Source: Lysinibacillus fusiformis (GTDB lineage: Bacteria; Bacillota; Bacilli; Bacillales_A; Planococcaceae). From it: DNA of 64,000 nucleotides. Location of the stretch: positions 716,862 through 780,861 of the forward strand of contig NZ_PYWL01000002.1 of assembly GCF_003049525.1 (NCBI RefSeq), read 5' to 3'. A model generated the notes under the pieces. That model had not been told where the DNA came from. It made no database searches and worked only from the letters and a program-made list of their open reading frames with translations. Numbering within the stretch: position 1 is the stretch's first letter; every line of letters begins with the position of its first letter. This document shows, in pieces, positions 49,332 through 58,959 of the stretch. Made by a program: the position numbers and the translations under genes.

Positions 49332-51926
49332 ATGATTTACGAGATTTCAACACACTATAGCAGCGAAAAAGAAAATAAAAATTCTGTTTTTGTAGAAACG
49401 AGCATGGGACTTGAATTGTTCGTTAAAACCATAGCTGCTATTAACTTTAAATATGAAGAATTAGTGGATTTTTCGGATTTTATAGATAAACAGCACTTAG
49501 TTAAAATTATGGAGAGATTTTTTGGTGTTCGAGATAAAACACAAGAATATCAGGAAAATGCTCTTTCGAGTTGTTCAAAAAAACATGTATGGAAACTGGG
49601 TACGTCTTTTAAAGTCTCTGAAGATGAAAAGAATCTAATTACACGAGTCGATTTGTATTCAGCAAGAGAGTCAAATTGTGGTAAGGATTATGAAAAATTT
49701 ATGAAAGATTATTTGCCTAATTCTATCGAATTCAAGTTAGAGAAGTTGTTCCAAAAGGAAAAAATGAATCTAAATAAAAAGGTGGTCATTAAAATGAAAA
49801 CAGTTATTTTAGCAGAAAAACCCCCACAAGCGAAAGCTTATGCCGAGGCTTTTGAGGTAGCAAAAAGGGAAAAAACACATATTGAATTAAAGCCCTGCAG
49901 CACGTTTCCACACGGTGCAACTATTACATGGGGTATTGGGCATTTAGTGGGATTAAAAATGCCTGGTGAATATAAAGAGGAATGGAAAAAATGGGATATT
50001 AAAAATTTACCGATCTTTCCAGACGTATTTGAATATAAAGTTTCCCAGGGTAAAATAAATCAATTTAATGCAGTAAAGAAGTTAATTAATAACGCTGATG
50101 TAGTGATAAATGCATGTGACGTAGATCGGGAAGGCAGTAATATATTCTATTCAACATTTAACATGACCGGTGCCAAAAATAAAACGATTAAACGGCTCTG
50201 GATTACCTCTCTAGAAGTAGACGCAATTGTAAAAGGCTTTCAATCGTTACAATCGAACGAAAAAGATTTATTGATGTACAAAGAAGCAAAAACTCGTCAA
50301 ATATCAGATTGGCTTGTAGGCATGAACGCTAGTCCTTTGTATAGTTTGCTTTTACAAAATAAAGGTCTTAATGCAAGTTTAAGCATAGGCCGTGTTCAAT
50401 CCCCATTAGTTTATTTGATCTACCAGCACCAAAAAGATATTGAAAACTTTGTATCTAAGCCATTTTTTGAATTAGTTGGCCATTTTAAATCAACAAAAGG
50501 TCCATATTCAGGTAAGGCCAGGATTAAGACAGAAACACTAAAGGAATTAACTTCACTTTTAGAAGAAAAAAGCCTGGTATTAGATAAAGAAGTTACAGGT
50601 AAAGTTTTAGAATTAGAGACGAAAGAGAAACATACAAAATCACCAAGACTGCACTCTTTATCAACATTACAGAAGTTGGCCAATAAAAAATGGAAGTACA
50701 GCCCTTCAAAAGTGTTAGAAATAATGCAGTCTTTGTATGAGAAAAAACTTGTCACTTATCCTCGTACAAGTATAAATTTCATTACTGAAAATGAATTTGT
50801 TTATTTGGCTAACAATGTTGAAAAATATATGCAGTTAATAAATGTTGATTTTACCCCTAATAAAATTGCTGATAAACGATATGTAGATGGAGCAAAAGTT
50901 CAAGAGCACTATGCTATCATACCGACTAAGACAATACCTAGTGCTAATACATTAAACAGTTTAACCGTTGAAGAAAAAGATATTTATGATGAAGTTTTGC
51001 GTAACACACTTGCTATGTTCCATAGTGACTATTTGTATGAGGAAACGAAAATTGTCACAGCTGTAAATGATATAAAATTTGAAACTGTTGGAAAGGTAGA
51101 AATTGAAAAAGGCTGGAAATCTTTATTTGTACATTCAGATGATGAAGAACATGTGAAAAATGACAGCAATAAGGTACTTCCTAGCGTCTCAAAAGATGAA
51201 GGAGTATTAAGTATCCTTCAAAGCAAAGAAGGGCATACAACGCCCCCTAAGCCCTATACAGAGGGGGATTTAATTGGAATTATGAAAACAGCTGGAAAAA
51301 CAGTTGATAATGAAACGGATAAAGAGATCTTAAATGAGGTAGAGGGATTGGGTACTGATGCTACTCGTTCTGGAATCATAGATAAAATTAAGGAAAATGG
51401 CTACATTGAAGTGAAGAAAAATATTGTATCAGTAACTAATAAAGGGGAAATTTTGTGTGAATCGATTAAAGGTACTTTACTTTCAAGTCCTATAATGACT
51501 GCCAAGTGGGAAAGTAAACTAAAAAAGATTGGCGAAGGTCAAGGTTCTCAGGATGAATTTCTGCAAAATATTAAAAATTTTATAGTTGGTATTATTGAAG
51601 ATGCCCCTCAAAAAATTGAGATAGGAAAAATTCCGCTAGCAGCTGAAGAACAACAAAATGCTCAATTTGTCGGGGAATGTCCGAAATGCGGTAATGGAAT
51701 TATAGAGAAAAAAGGTTTCTTTGGATGTTCAAAATACCCTGGGTGTAAGTTTACCTTATCTGATAATTTCCGTAAGAAAAAATTGACGAAAACAAATATT
51801 AAGGAATTATTGGATGGGAAAGAAACTACAGTCAGGGGTATAAAAAAAGCTGATAAAAATACCTATAATGCAGTTGTTAAATTGAATGAAAAAGGCTTTA
51901 TTGATTTTGTTTCATTTGCAAAATAA
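49332..51926 (+). CDS. topB: Topoisomerase III with 154-residue N-terminal extension
   Basis: ATG 49332 behind a very good GGGAGG, eight bases off. The first 154 codons encode an unrecognised acidic domain and run without a stop into topoisomerase III, whose own start (ATG 49794: MKTVILAEKPPQAKAYAEAF) also has a ribosome binding site (AAGGTGG, eight bases). So an 864-residue fusion and a 710-residue form may both be made. Topo III features: Toprim NACDVDREGSN (D-x-D-x-E), catalytic Tyr in LVTYPRTSINF, and a C-terminal zinc finger (CPKCGNG ... CSKYPGCKFTL). Topo III is common on large Gram-positive conjugative plasmids. Ended by a strong terminator. Confidence 0.85.
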   Translation: MIYEISTHYSSEKENKNSVFVETSMGLELFVKTIAAINFKYEELVDFSDFIDKQHLVKIMERFFGVRDKTQEYQENALSSCSKKHVWKLGTSFKVSEDEKNLITRVDLYSARESNCGKDYEKFMKDYLPNSIEFKLEKLFQKEKMNLNKKVVIKMKTVILAEKPPQAKAYAEAFEVAKREKTHIELKPCSTFPHGATITWGIGHLVGLKMPGEYKEEWKKWDIKNLPIFPDVFEYKVSQGKINQFNAVKKLINNADVVINACDVDREGSNIFYSTFNMTGAKNKTIKRLWITSLEVDAIVKGFQSLQSNEKDLLMYKEAKTRQISDWLVGMNASPLYSLLLQNKGLNASLSIGRVQSPLVYLIYQHQKDIENFVSKPFFELVGHFKSTKGPYSGKARIKTETLKELTSLLEEKSLVLDKEVTGKVLELETKEKHTKSPRLHSLSTLQKLANKKWKYSPSKVLEIMQSLYEKKLVTYPRTSINFITENEFVYLANNVEKYMQLINVDFTPNKIADKRYVDGAKVQEHYAIIPTKTIPSANTLNSLTVEEKDIYDEVLRNTLAMFHSDYLYEETKIVTAVNDIKFETVGKVEIEKGWKSLFVHSDDEEHVKNDSNKVLPSVSKDEGVLSILQSKEGHTTPPKPYTEGDLIGIMKTAGKTVDNETDKEILNEVEGLGTDATRSGIIDKIKENGYIEVKKNIVSVTNKGEILCESIKGTLLSSPIMTAKWESKLKKIGEGQGSQDEFLQNIKNFIVGIIEDAPQKIEIGKIPLAAEEQQNAQFVGECPKCGNGIIEKKGFFGCSKYPGCKFTLSDNFRKKKLTKTNIKELLDGKETTVRGIKKADKNTYNAVVKLNEKGFIDFVSFAK

Positions 51927-51930
51927 GAGT

Positions 51931-51970
51931 AAAAGGTTGTCTACATAAATAATTAGTAGACAACCTTTTT
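51931..51970 (+). terminator. Terminator at the end of the transfer region
   Basis: AAAGGTTGTCTAC pairs with GTAGACAACCTTT, a 13-bp perfect stem followed by TT and an AT-rich tract. Confidence 0.88.
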
Positions 51971-52129
51971 ATTTCAACTTCACGCAAGCAATAAAAGGTG
52001 CTAAGGAGATAAAAATATGAATGAGTGAATAGGCATTTACCTATGAGAAATGTCTTGCAAGGAATAGGATAAAGAAGTGGCATGAGCAACCACTAGAGTT
52101 ATTGGAACACATTTTTAAACCCCTTATAC

Positions 52130-52160
52130 AAAGACCACTTTAATGGGGTCTTTGGTTTTT
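52130..52160 (+). terminator. Second hairpin terminator
   Basis: AAAGACC (52130-52136) pairs with GGTCTTT (52147-52153), followed by GGTTTTTT. The 51975-52130 stretch before it has no start codon with a ribosome binding site, but one open frame reads FTYEKCLARNRIKKWHEQPL and may be a gene end left by recombination. Confidence 0.6.
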
Positions 52161-52259
52161 TATATTAATAAAATAACTAATTTAGAATATATAGTATAAT
52201 TGTCTATTTCTATTGCCCTTCTTTGAATAGTGTAGTAAAAACAGGGAGGGATTGTAAAA

Positions 52260-52814
52260 ATGGGATGTAGAAATTGTAATAAGGCTTGGAATCACCATCA
52301 TGTCAACAATTTGTGCAGTTGTGAAAAAAATCAGTGTTTCTTCAGATTCAAAGCACCATGTATACCAGATATGAATGGGGTAATTCCACCACCACCAATT
52401 AATAACGCTAGAGTGTGTGAAATATATTTAGCATCAGATGAATCAATAGGTAATGGTCAATATTTAGGATTAGGTACCGCGTCTGCTTTATTCCCAAGGA
52501 ATACGGTTGTTATACCAGAAAATGCAATTATAACTGGATTAGTTTTAAATGTACGTGATAATACATTAACAGCAGCTGATACAGTAACAGCTGAAGTAGT
52601 TATAAGTAGAAGTTGTGGTTTTACTGACCCGATTTCAACAGGTGTTATTGCTTCTGTAACTGGTCCTAATAATGATGCAACTCCTAATTGTTGTGGTTCA
52701 ACAGCAGCTAACTATGCTATAAATAAATGCGACTTACTATCTGTAAGAATTGTCACTGGTGATGGGGCGCTTCCATTTGGAGCAGCAGTAACAGTAATGT
52801 ATGTAATACCTTAA
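52260..52814 (+). CDS. Cys-rich, probable spore-surface (exosporium-type) protein
   Basis: 184 residues; GGGAGG upstream. N-terminal Cys/His-rich part (MGCRNCNKAWNHHHVNNLCS; CEKNQCFFRFKAPC) without signal peptide, then a Pro run (IPPPPI) and a beta-rich C-terminal domain (VVIPENAIITGLVLNVRDNT; LLSVRIVTGDGALPFGAAVT, ending VMYVIP). The C-terminal domain resembles the jelly-roll of BclA/ExsF-like exosporium proteins: VTxxV...GDxlsvrv...gA.....l.v. Such proteins coat spores of the B. cereus group. The assignment is by pattern memory; an unknown intracellular Cys-rich protein is the alternative. A likely promoter is near 52190 (TATAAT). Confidence 0.5.
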   Translation: MGCRNCNKAWNHHHVNNLCSCEKNQCFFRFKAPCIPDMNGVIPPPPINNARVCEIYLASDESIGNGQYLGLGTASALFPRNTVVIPENAIITGLVLNVRDNTLTAADTVTAEVVISRSCGFTDPISTGVIASVTGPNNDATPNCCGSTAANYAINKCDLLSVRIVTGDGALPFGAAVTVMYVIP

Positions 52815-52840
52815 TAAGATCAATTAAGTCTCTTCTTAAA

Positions 52841-53000
52841 TGTACTGCACCCTAAAAGTTAGACACGGTTATTTCATTAAGGCAGCTTGGGTAAACTGAG
52901 TTCGATATTGTACCGGACTCAGTTTTAATTTTGCCTTAATTCGTTTCGTGTTGTAATACGTTATATAGTTCTCAAGTACCGATTTAAAAGCCAAATAAGT
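52841..53000 (-). mobile_element. IS3/IS150-type element, terminal remnant
   Basis: The end TGTACTGCACCCTAAAAGTT (52841-52860) is followed, on the minus strand, by the last 40 residues of an OrfB integrase: ENYITYYNTKRIKAKLKLSP, then VQYRTQFTQAALMK and stop at 52869. Y-I-x-Y-Y-N-x-K-R-I-x-x-K-L-x-x-x-S-P is the signature end of IS3-family integrases. The rest of the element is missing beyond about 53000. Confidence 0.75.
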
Positions 53001-53075
53001 CAATCAAGTCCTCTTTTGCCTCTGTTGCTAAACTATCATTTTATTTTAAACAATACAAACTATTTTATTTTTTGA

Positions 53076-53372
53076 TCTCCAGTTATCAATTTCTTAGATT
53101 CACATAGATTACAACTTCTACCTCTTGTTGATGGAAATTTATGGAACCGGACAGTCAATACTAATTTGAGATTTGATAGATTGTGCGACTTTTTATTAAT
53201 ATAGTTTTGGAAATCGTGCTTTCCTGATAATAGGTTTAGTTTTTTTGTAGATTTGTGTGAAGATGTCACATGTGATATTTTGGTAAAAAATTGGAATAAA
53301 TATGAAAAAAAGACTCTAGCATTGATAGCCATCACTTCGATAGGTACTTCGATGGCGATGATATATAATTAA
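53076..53372 (+). pseudogene. Small decayed gene with one internal TAG
   Basis: 98 codons in one frame interrupted only by TAG at 53202-53204: SPVINFLDSHRLQLLPLVDG ... NTNLRFDRLCDFLLI, stop, FWKSCFPDNRFSFFVDLCED ... YEKKTLALIAITSIGTSM, stop at 53372. The composition looks like real protein, without a start codon. No family recognised. The opposite strand is also open over part of this but lacks a ribosome binding site. Confidence 0.35.
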
Positions 53373-55101
53373 TAACCATTTTAAATAAAAATTTACAATT
53401 AAAATTCACATTTTAACACTAATTATTTGTTAATTTTTTCCAAATTATAAACTAAACATTAGAAAGATACTTCATTAGGCTTATTTTTTTGATTTCATCC
53501 ACATGGCAAAGAGTGAAAATGAGCAAGTTGTTCAGTCAGGGGTTCATCAGAAGAGAAAGTGTGGAGGTTATTCAATTTTATAGAAAAACAATTGTTAAAA
53601 AACAAGAGTGAACTGAATACTCAAGCAGCATTAGTTTTTAATGCTGCTCATTCGTACGTGTATAGAGATAGATACCTTCTAAATTATGGATCATAGTTAG
53701 TTGACCTTGCATAAAGTTGATCTGAAGTTGGCTGACTGCTTTACTCGGTGAAAAAGATGATGGAACATATTCTCTTCAAGTTGGGGAAATGGAACGCTTT
53801 CGCACACTAATATACAATCACTTCAACGTAAGCAACAACTAATATACAATTGCTGGTATTAATACAGGACCAATTCTATCTACACTCTGGATAGGTTGTC
53901 TATATCTTTCAGGTCCAAATGATGGATTAGTCAAAGTGGCAGGTACTAAATTCCCTTCAGGAATACATTTATTTAACGATATCTCACTTGACTATGACAA
54001 TATTGAAAGGGATCTGTGGTATTTTCTAGATTGGAACATTACCTACAGTCTGCTTCTATTGATCGTATCATTATTAACATTTCTCAATCTGATATGATTC
54101 AAGAGTTTAATGTTTCTCAGTATTTTCATGCAGGAAATTCACAGTTGCCAAAAGATGTTTCACTTTATTTTTTGTAGATACCCCACTCGATAATGTTACA
54201 TTTGAACAGGATTAACTATTTAAGATAGTTGGTATCTCCTTTATGGAAAAATATATCAAAAAGATAAATAGACTTATACAAAAACAGAACTTGAAAACAT
54301 ATATCATCAACGGTTGAATCGGGTTGTTGGTAGTAGCCTATCCAAATCCAATAAAACTGAAGGGAAATCATTGTTGGTATTTTGTTTATGTAATAGAGTT
54401 CAAGCCCTTTTATAGCGAATCTGTTTTTGCATTATACCTTTGATATATGGATGGCTCCAACAAATCAAATCCTGAAAGCATCATTTGACCAATGAAGCCA
54501 TATTGCAAGCAACAACAGAAATCATAGAGATTCTAGCTAAACTAAATCTAAGAATGAGAGACTTTAAAATAAGAATTATATCCTGAGAAAACACGACTAT
54601 TTAGTCTAAGGATAGACATTCAAATATCACTCATAGAGTTTGAGTAAATTTCGAGTGTGTCTTCAATATTCAATAATCTTTTTCTCGAAATGAAACTAGT
54701 AGGTACTTTGTTAGATCACTGTATATTCTCAATTATGTAATATAGTGTAATCTTATTGGAGGTATTAAAGTGTACGTTACTCCTGAACTCTTCAGTGACC
54801 TTCCATGCTTACTGCAAATCATTAACCCATCGGGTCCCAGATTGCTTAACATCAAAGTTACTCCATTAAAAACTTCATAATTACATAAAAAAATGTGTCA
54901 TTTGATGAAGAATTTTATTTTCTTACTTCTCTAATTAAGTATTATCACGTTTATTTCAATATTATTTATAATAAAAAGTATGAAAAAGTAAGAAAATAAC
55001 CATATTATGAGCCTCTTTCGAGTATATTTATGGACAAGTTGTAAAATAATGTGAAATCTCATAACCTATTAATAAATAAATTATTAGGATGTGATTCTAG
55101 A
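53373..55101. other. Gene-poor decayed region
   Basis: About 1.7 kb with no intact gene. Best traces: a plus-strand stretch near 53866-54045 reading NTGPILSTLWIGCLYLSGPN, then DGLVKVAGTKFPSGIHLFND, which recalls the catalytic-acid region (G-x-N-D-G-L-V) of secreted lipases; and one near 54290-54440 (GNHCWYFVYVIEFKPFYSES). Both are broken by stops. The stretch 54900-55101 before the toxin gene is AT-rich and may hold its promoter. Confidence 0.35.
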
Positions 55102-55986
55102 ATGAAAAGAAAATATGTATCTAGTGGATTAATAATTGTTACTTTATTAGGTAGTGGTCTTATTCCTAATATTGTCAATGCTGCTGAAGTTCAAGAGCAT
55201 AAAAATAATATTCTAAATATGGAAAACACAGGTCAACAAGGAGTGATTCAAAATATTGATGACACAATTGATAACATGATAGCTTCGATTCCACCCATAG
55301 CTGGTTTTAGACCATATCTTCGTACTCCTGTATTCGGTGAAGATATTGAATACTCTGGAATAAATTTCAAACAAAATAATGTTACAAATGTGGTACCTAT
55401 ATTTATAGGAGAAAATACTTTTGTAAATAATTCAGAGTTAGAACAGACATTTAATACTACTTCTTTTAGTGAATCAATTACCAAAAGTACATCCACTTCC
55501 ATACAAAGTGGATTTAAATCAGCCATTACTACAAAAGGCAAAGTTGGTATTCCTTTTGTAGCAGAGGGTGAAGTATCTGCAACCCTTGAATTTAATTTGT
55601 CCAGTACAATTACTGATACAATTAGTACAACAACTACCATCACTGCCAATTCACAAGCTGTTAAAGTTCCACCAAATAAAATATACAAAGCTGAAGTATA
55701 TTTTGAAAAGAAGTCAACTTCAGGTACTGTAGAAATTTACGCTGATGTTTTTACTAGTGTAAGGTTGTTAAATGATGGAACGATTTATAGTATTGGCTCC
55801 GTATTAGATATGGCAACAAATAAATATGGATTAATTAAATCTACAAATGACTCTAAAAGAGTACGTGCAAAAGGAACAGGGAATTTTAAGATTGAACATG
55901 GCTCTGAATTAATTGTCAAAATATATGATGTAACAGCACCAAGTACTAAGGCATTAGTCGAAACAAAAATAATTCCTATAAACTAA
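55102..55986 (+). CDS. ETX/MTX2-family secreted pore-forming toxin
   Basis: 294 residues from the ATG at 55102; a GTG at 55051 adds 17 residues with no ribosome binding site. Signal peptide (KYVSSGLIIVTLLGSGLIP, cleavage near VNA-AE). Aerolysin-like beta pore former of the ETX/MTX2 family: receptor-side region about 60-110, then LEQTFNTTSFSESITKSTST, the alternating Ser/Thr strands (SATLEFNLSSTITDTISTTT) that form the beta hairpin, and the terminal FKIEHGSELIVKIYDV. Relatives are Mtx2/Mtx3 of Lysinibacillus sphaericus and Cry15/Cry45-like toxins of B. thuringiensis, also epsilon toxin. The host target is unknown. Terminator 70 bases downstream. Confidence 0.85.
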   Translation: MKRKYVSSGLIIVTLLGSGLIPNIVNAAEVQEHKNNILNMENTGQQGVIQNIDDTIDNMIASIPPIAGFRPYLRTPVFGEDIEYSGINFKQNNVTNVVPIFIGENTFVNNSELEQTFNTTSFSESITKSTSTSIQSGFKSAITTKGKVGIPFVAEGEVSATLEFNLSSTITDTISTTTTITANSQAVKVPPNKIYKAEVYFEKKSTSGTVEIYADVFTSVRLLNDGTIYSIGSVLDMATNKYGLIKSTNDSKRVRAKGTGNFKIEHGSELIVKIYDVTAPSTKALVETKIIPIN

Positions 55987-56056
55987 AAAACATTGTAATA
56001 CAGTGCTTATTTATTCTTAGTTCTATTATTTGTGTTTGATAACATCGAAATTTATA

Positions 56057-56134
56057 GGGCATTCACCTCATTCAGTACGGTTTTAGTTTAGACGCTACCA
56101 TTATACTGAATTTGAGGAATTGCCCATTTTTTTG
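56057..56134 (+). terminator. Long imperfect hairpin after the toxin gene
   Basis: GGGCATTCACCTCATTCAGTA pairs, with three mismatches, with TACTGAATTTGAGGAATTGCCC across a 30-base loop, followed by ATTTTTTTG. Resembles B. thuringiensis toxin-gene terminators, which also stabilise mRNA. Confidence 0.6.
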
Positions 56135-57032
56135 TTCTAAAACTCTTGATATTAAAGATGCTAGAATGTAAGTGGAAATGAATCTACGGATAATCTAAAT
56201 AAGAAATTCTTTATAAAATGTCTGGACATTCTTGTCAACTTATAAAGAACTAATAATACCTATTATTTTGTAATGTGAAATTCTGAATCAGAAGTAGATA
56301 TCAGCTATACATCCATACAATAACGATTTCTCCGCTCGTATAACACTTCGACTATTGATAACAACCCTAATATATTAATTTACAATCGGGATTAAACCCC
56401 TACCACAACGCCAATATTAGACAACATCGACATTTAGGACTAAATCAATAAAAATCATAGGAAGCACAATTGTGCCCTGTAAAAAGGTTTCACCCAAATT
56501 TTCCAAATATGTATAAGTGGAGGGCTATATACTACAGTGGGTGAAGATTTTGGATTGGGATTTACATCTTAATACTTTAACGTTAAGTAGGTTTCACTTA
56601 TAATACAAAGACTCATGTAACTAACTAAAAATACCAATTATTATAAAATTAACTTACGCTAGACAAAAAAATAAATATTAGCACATCGTAGTGATGGTAC
56701 ACAAGTTAATACACCTTTCTGGGTCCTTTAAATGATAATTATACTATATTAAGATATCCTAACTCTGCTAAACCCCTAATTTCCAAACCACTTGGAACCC
56801 TATTTAATTCAACTACTAATTCTATATTAGTTTTTTGTTATGCAAAGTTTAAATTTACAATTTAATATTAAAAAGAATTTACCGATTTTAATTATGTAGG
56901 ATTTATCTTATATTTCTACATTTAGATAGTGAATTAAATATTACAGAGTTTTATTTATGGAGAAGATAATAATTATATATATTTGTATTTGTACTATAGG
57001 AAAGGAAAGTAATTTTTAAAATGGAGGGTAAA
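56135..57032. other. AT-rich intergenic region with a diverged repeat
   Basis: No intact gene. Contains copy 1 of a 60-bp diverged repeat at 56691-56750. Before 57033 lies a purine-rich GGAAAGGAAAG and an AT-rich tract that may be the promoter of the Fic-like gene; no clean -35/-10 pair. Confidence 0.4.
56691..56750 (+). repeat. 60-bp diverged direct repeat, copy 1
   Basis: GTGATGGTACACAAGTTAAT ... TTCTGGGTC ... AATGATAATTATACTATATT, similar at about four bases in five to 58361-58419. In one frame both copies look like remains of the same protein (SDGTQV ... FWV.LNDNYT). Confidence 0.5.
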
Positions 57033-58073
57033 ATGAGAAATTTTTTCGAAGATCAGTATAAATATAGTAGTGAGAAACAAGTAATAAACTTAGTTAGTGA
57101 AATTAGTGAATATAAAGGAAAGTTAGTTGCTTATCAAGAGCAAAGATCCGATATTTTCACTCGTTTGGAAAATGCTGTGACAATACAATACTTAAAAAAC
57201 TATGTTTCTATATATGAGGATATACAAGTTTCCAATAAACGATTAAAACAATTTATTTTAGAAGATATAATACCCCAATCCATCTCAGAAGATGCGATAT
57301 TTTGTTATTATGAAACTCTGACGCTTGTGCGTGAAAAATCTAACAATTTCCCTATTAGTCCAGATACTATTCAAGAATTACATTTTCAATTAATTCATTT
57401 TATTACCTCTGACAGTGCAAAATGGCGCCAAAAACCATTCTCTATCCCAGGAATACCAGAGAAAGGTATGCACATAAATGTTTACCGTCCTCTTCCACCT
57501 GAAAATATTCAAATGTCTGTAGAACAATTGTGCAAACAGTATAATTTATTAAATTGTAAAAAAGAATTGCCTACTATAATATTGATAGCTCATTTTATAT
57601 TTAATCTGTATTGCATAATTCCTTTTAGTCAAGGTAATGGGAGGCTAACTCTAATGTTAATGCAATTATTACTAATAAGAAGCGGCCATACATTTGTAAA
57701 ATATGTTTGTTTAGATGAATATATAAAGAAAAGAGAGTCAGAATACTATGAAGCAGTTTATAAATCATCGGCGAATTGGTACTGTAATGAGCATAACATT
57801 AGCTTTTGGCTAAAAATATTTTTAAATATTATTTTAACTGCTTATAAAAATCTACATAATAGAGTACAGGATTCTTTAAGTAGTCAGACTAAGATTGAGA
57901 GAATCCGAAATTTTGTTCTAAATCAAGAACAACCTTTTACAAAAGATTATATTCGAAGTATTTATCCTGATATAGCTGAAAGTACAATTAGTAGAGCTTT
58001 AACTGATTTACAATTAATAGGTGAAATTAAGCTTATTTCAAAAGGGAGAAATGCGTGCTGGGTGAAAGTCTAA
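57033..58073 (+). CDS. Fic-family protein with degenerate active site
   Basis: 346 residues from the ATG at 57033 (GGAGGG five bases off; an ATG at 57021 is possible). Fic/DOC fold with the N-terminal helical part (LENAVTIQYLKNYVSIYEDI), the flap-like GIPEKGMHINVYRPLPPENI, and a core helix LIAHFIFNLYCIIPFSQGNG then RLTLMLMQLL. The motif HxFx(D/E)GNGRxxR is degraded: Ile for His, Gln for the acid, Leu for the second Arg, while GNGR remains. A C-terminal winged helix (TKDYIRSIYPDIAESTISRA; ALTDLQLIGEIKLISKGRN) is typical of the long Fic-wHTH class. Catalytic AMP transfer is unlikely; a regulator or dead enzyme is more likely. It lies alone between two toxin genes. Confidence 0.75.
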   Translation: MRNFFEDQYKYSSEKQVINLVSEISEYKGKLVAYQEQRSDIFTRLENAVTIQYLKNYVSIYEDIQVSNKRLKQFILEDIIPQSISEDAIFCYYETLTLVREKSNNFPISPDTIQELHFQLIHFITSDSAKWRQKPFSIPGIPEKGMHINVYRPLPPENIQMSVEQLCKQYNLLNCKKELPTIILIAHFIFNLYCIIPFSQGNGRLTLMLMQLLLIRSGHTFVKYVCLDEYIKKRESEYYEAVYKSSANWYCNEHNISFWLKIFLNIILTAYKNLHNRVQDSLSSQTKIERIRNFVLNQEQPFTKDYIRSIYPDIAESTISRALTDLQLIGEIKLISKGRNACWVKV

Positions 58074-58777
58074 CCTAATAGTATGAGGACTGCGTTTGCA
58101 TAAGAAAATAGTAGTTATGCGAAAAAGATATAGGTATTAGACATGCCCGAGGCAATTATCCATGTATCTGTTCACCTGTGTGTAAATTTTCTAGTAGTCA
58201 CACTCAGGGCAATCCAGTAGAGGCCACAAATGGAACACACCTTAATACCAACGATAATGATGCCACTAGATTCAGCAGCACTTTCATTATCAAAACTTTA
58301 AAGGCTCTCCTGTTAGATGTACTAGCTATTTATTCGCATCAGAATTTACTCTACATTGAAGTGACGGTACACAAGTTACCTCATTTCTGGGTCACTATAA
58401 ATGATAATTATACTACATTGGCAATATTTCCACACTGTGCAAGTGAAACTCTTCATTGAAATAAAAATATTATTCCTATACCCAATAATTAAAGAAATTA
58501 ATTTATAGAAAAGTTATTTATTAATTTTTAGTTAAAATACGAGATTCGACATGTTTCACAAGTGAAAGCTTAGATGAAAAATTTAAAGGGATTGGGTCCA
58601 TGGAACTTTTAATCGGTTGCTTTCTGTCGGGAGGGGAAAGGGTGTAAAGAATCGGTATTTATAACTACTAAAACTATAAAAAAGGTGAAAACAAGGCTAA
58701 ACATATTTAAATGTTTGATTGTTGACTAATAGAGTGGGCAAAAGTATGGTTGGTAGACTTTATCACTTAAATTGTAA
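58074..58777. other. Intergenic debris
   Basis: One open frame (58178-58459) has no ribosome binding site and contains repeat copy 2; neighbouring frames read FKGSPVRCTSYLFASEFTLH, suggesting an old gene broken by stops. Nothing else recognised. Confidence 0.35.
58361..58419 (+). repeat. 60-bp diverged direct repeat, copy 2
   Basis: GTGACGGTACACAAGTTACC ... TTTCTGGGTC ... AATGATAATTATACTACATT. Partner of 56691-56750; the two flank the Fic-like gene. Confidence 0.5.
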
Positions 58778-58820
58778 AGGACCCTAAAAGTTAGATTTTT
58801 TGTCTGACTTTTAGGGTCCT
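58778..58820 (+). mobile_element. Solo palindromic end of an IS3/IS150-like element
   Basis: AGGACCCTAAAAGTTAGA, six T, then TGTCTGACTTTTAGGGTCCT: an 18-bp stem with one mismatch, homologous to the IS end at 52841 (ACCCTAAAAGTTAGA). No transposase sequence is attached; downstream 58831-58950 is an open frame of 39 codons without ribosome binding site. Confidence 0.5.
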
Positions 58821-58959
58821 GTTTCCTAATATGAGGGCTTCACTTCAGCTTGCTGAATTAAGACAAGAGGCATTACAATTAGAGGGATACACGCTTCTAT
58901 TAAGTTTTGGAGTAGAATACAAGTCTCTGGCTTTTCTATTTAACATTTAAGATATACCA

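Noticed and set aside
53060..53335. Minus-strand 91-residue ORF
   Set aside because: Starts without a ribosome binding site and overlaps a plus-strand frame with better protein-like composition.
58178..58459. 93-residue ORF starting with GTG
   Set aside because: No ribosome binding site; it contains one copy of a repeat whose homology lies in several frames, so it is debris.
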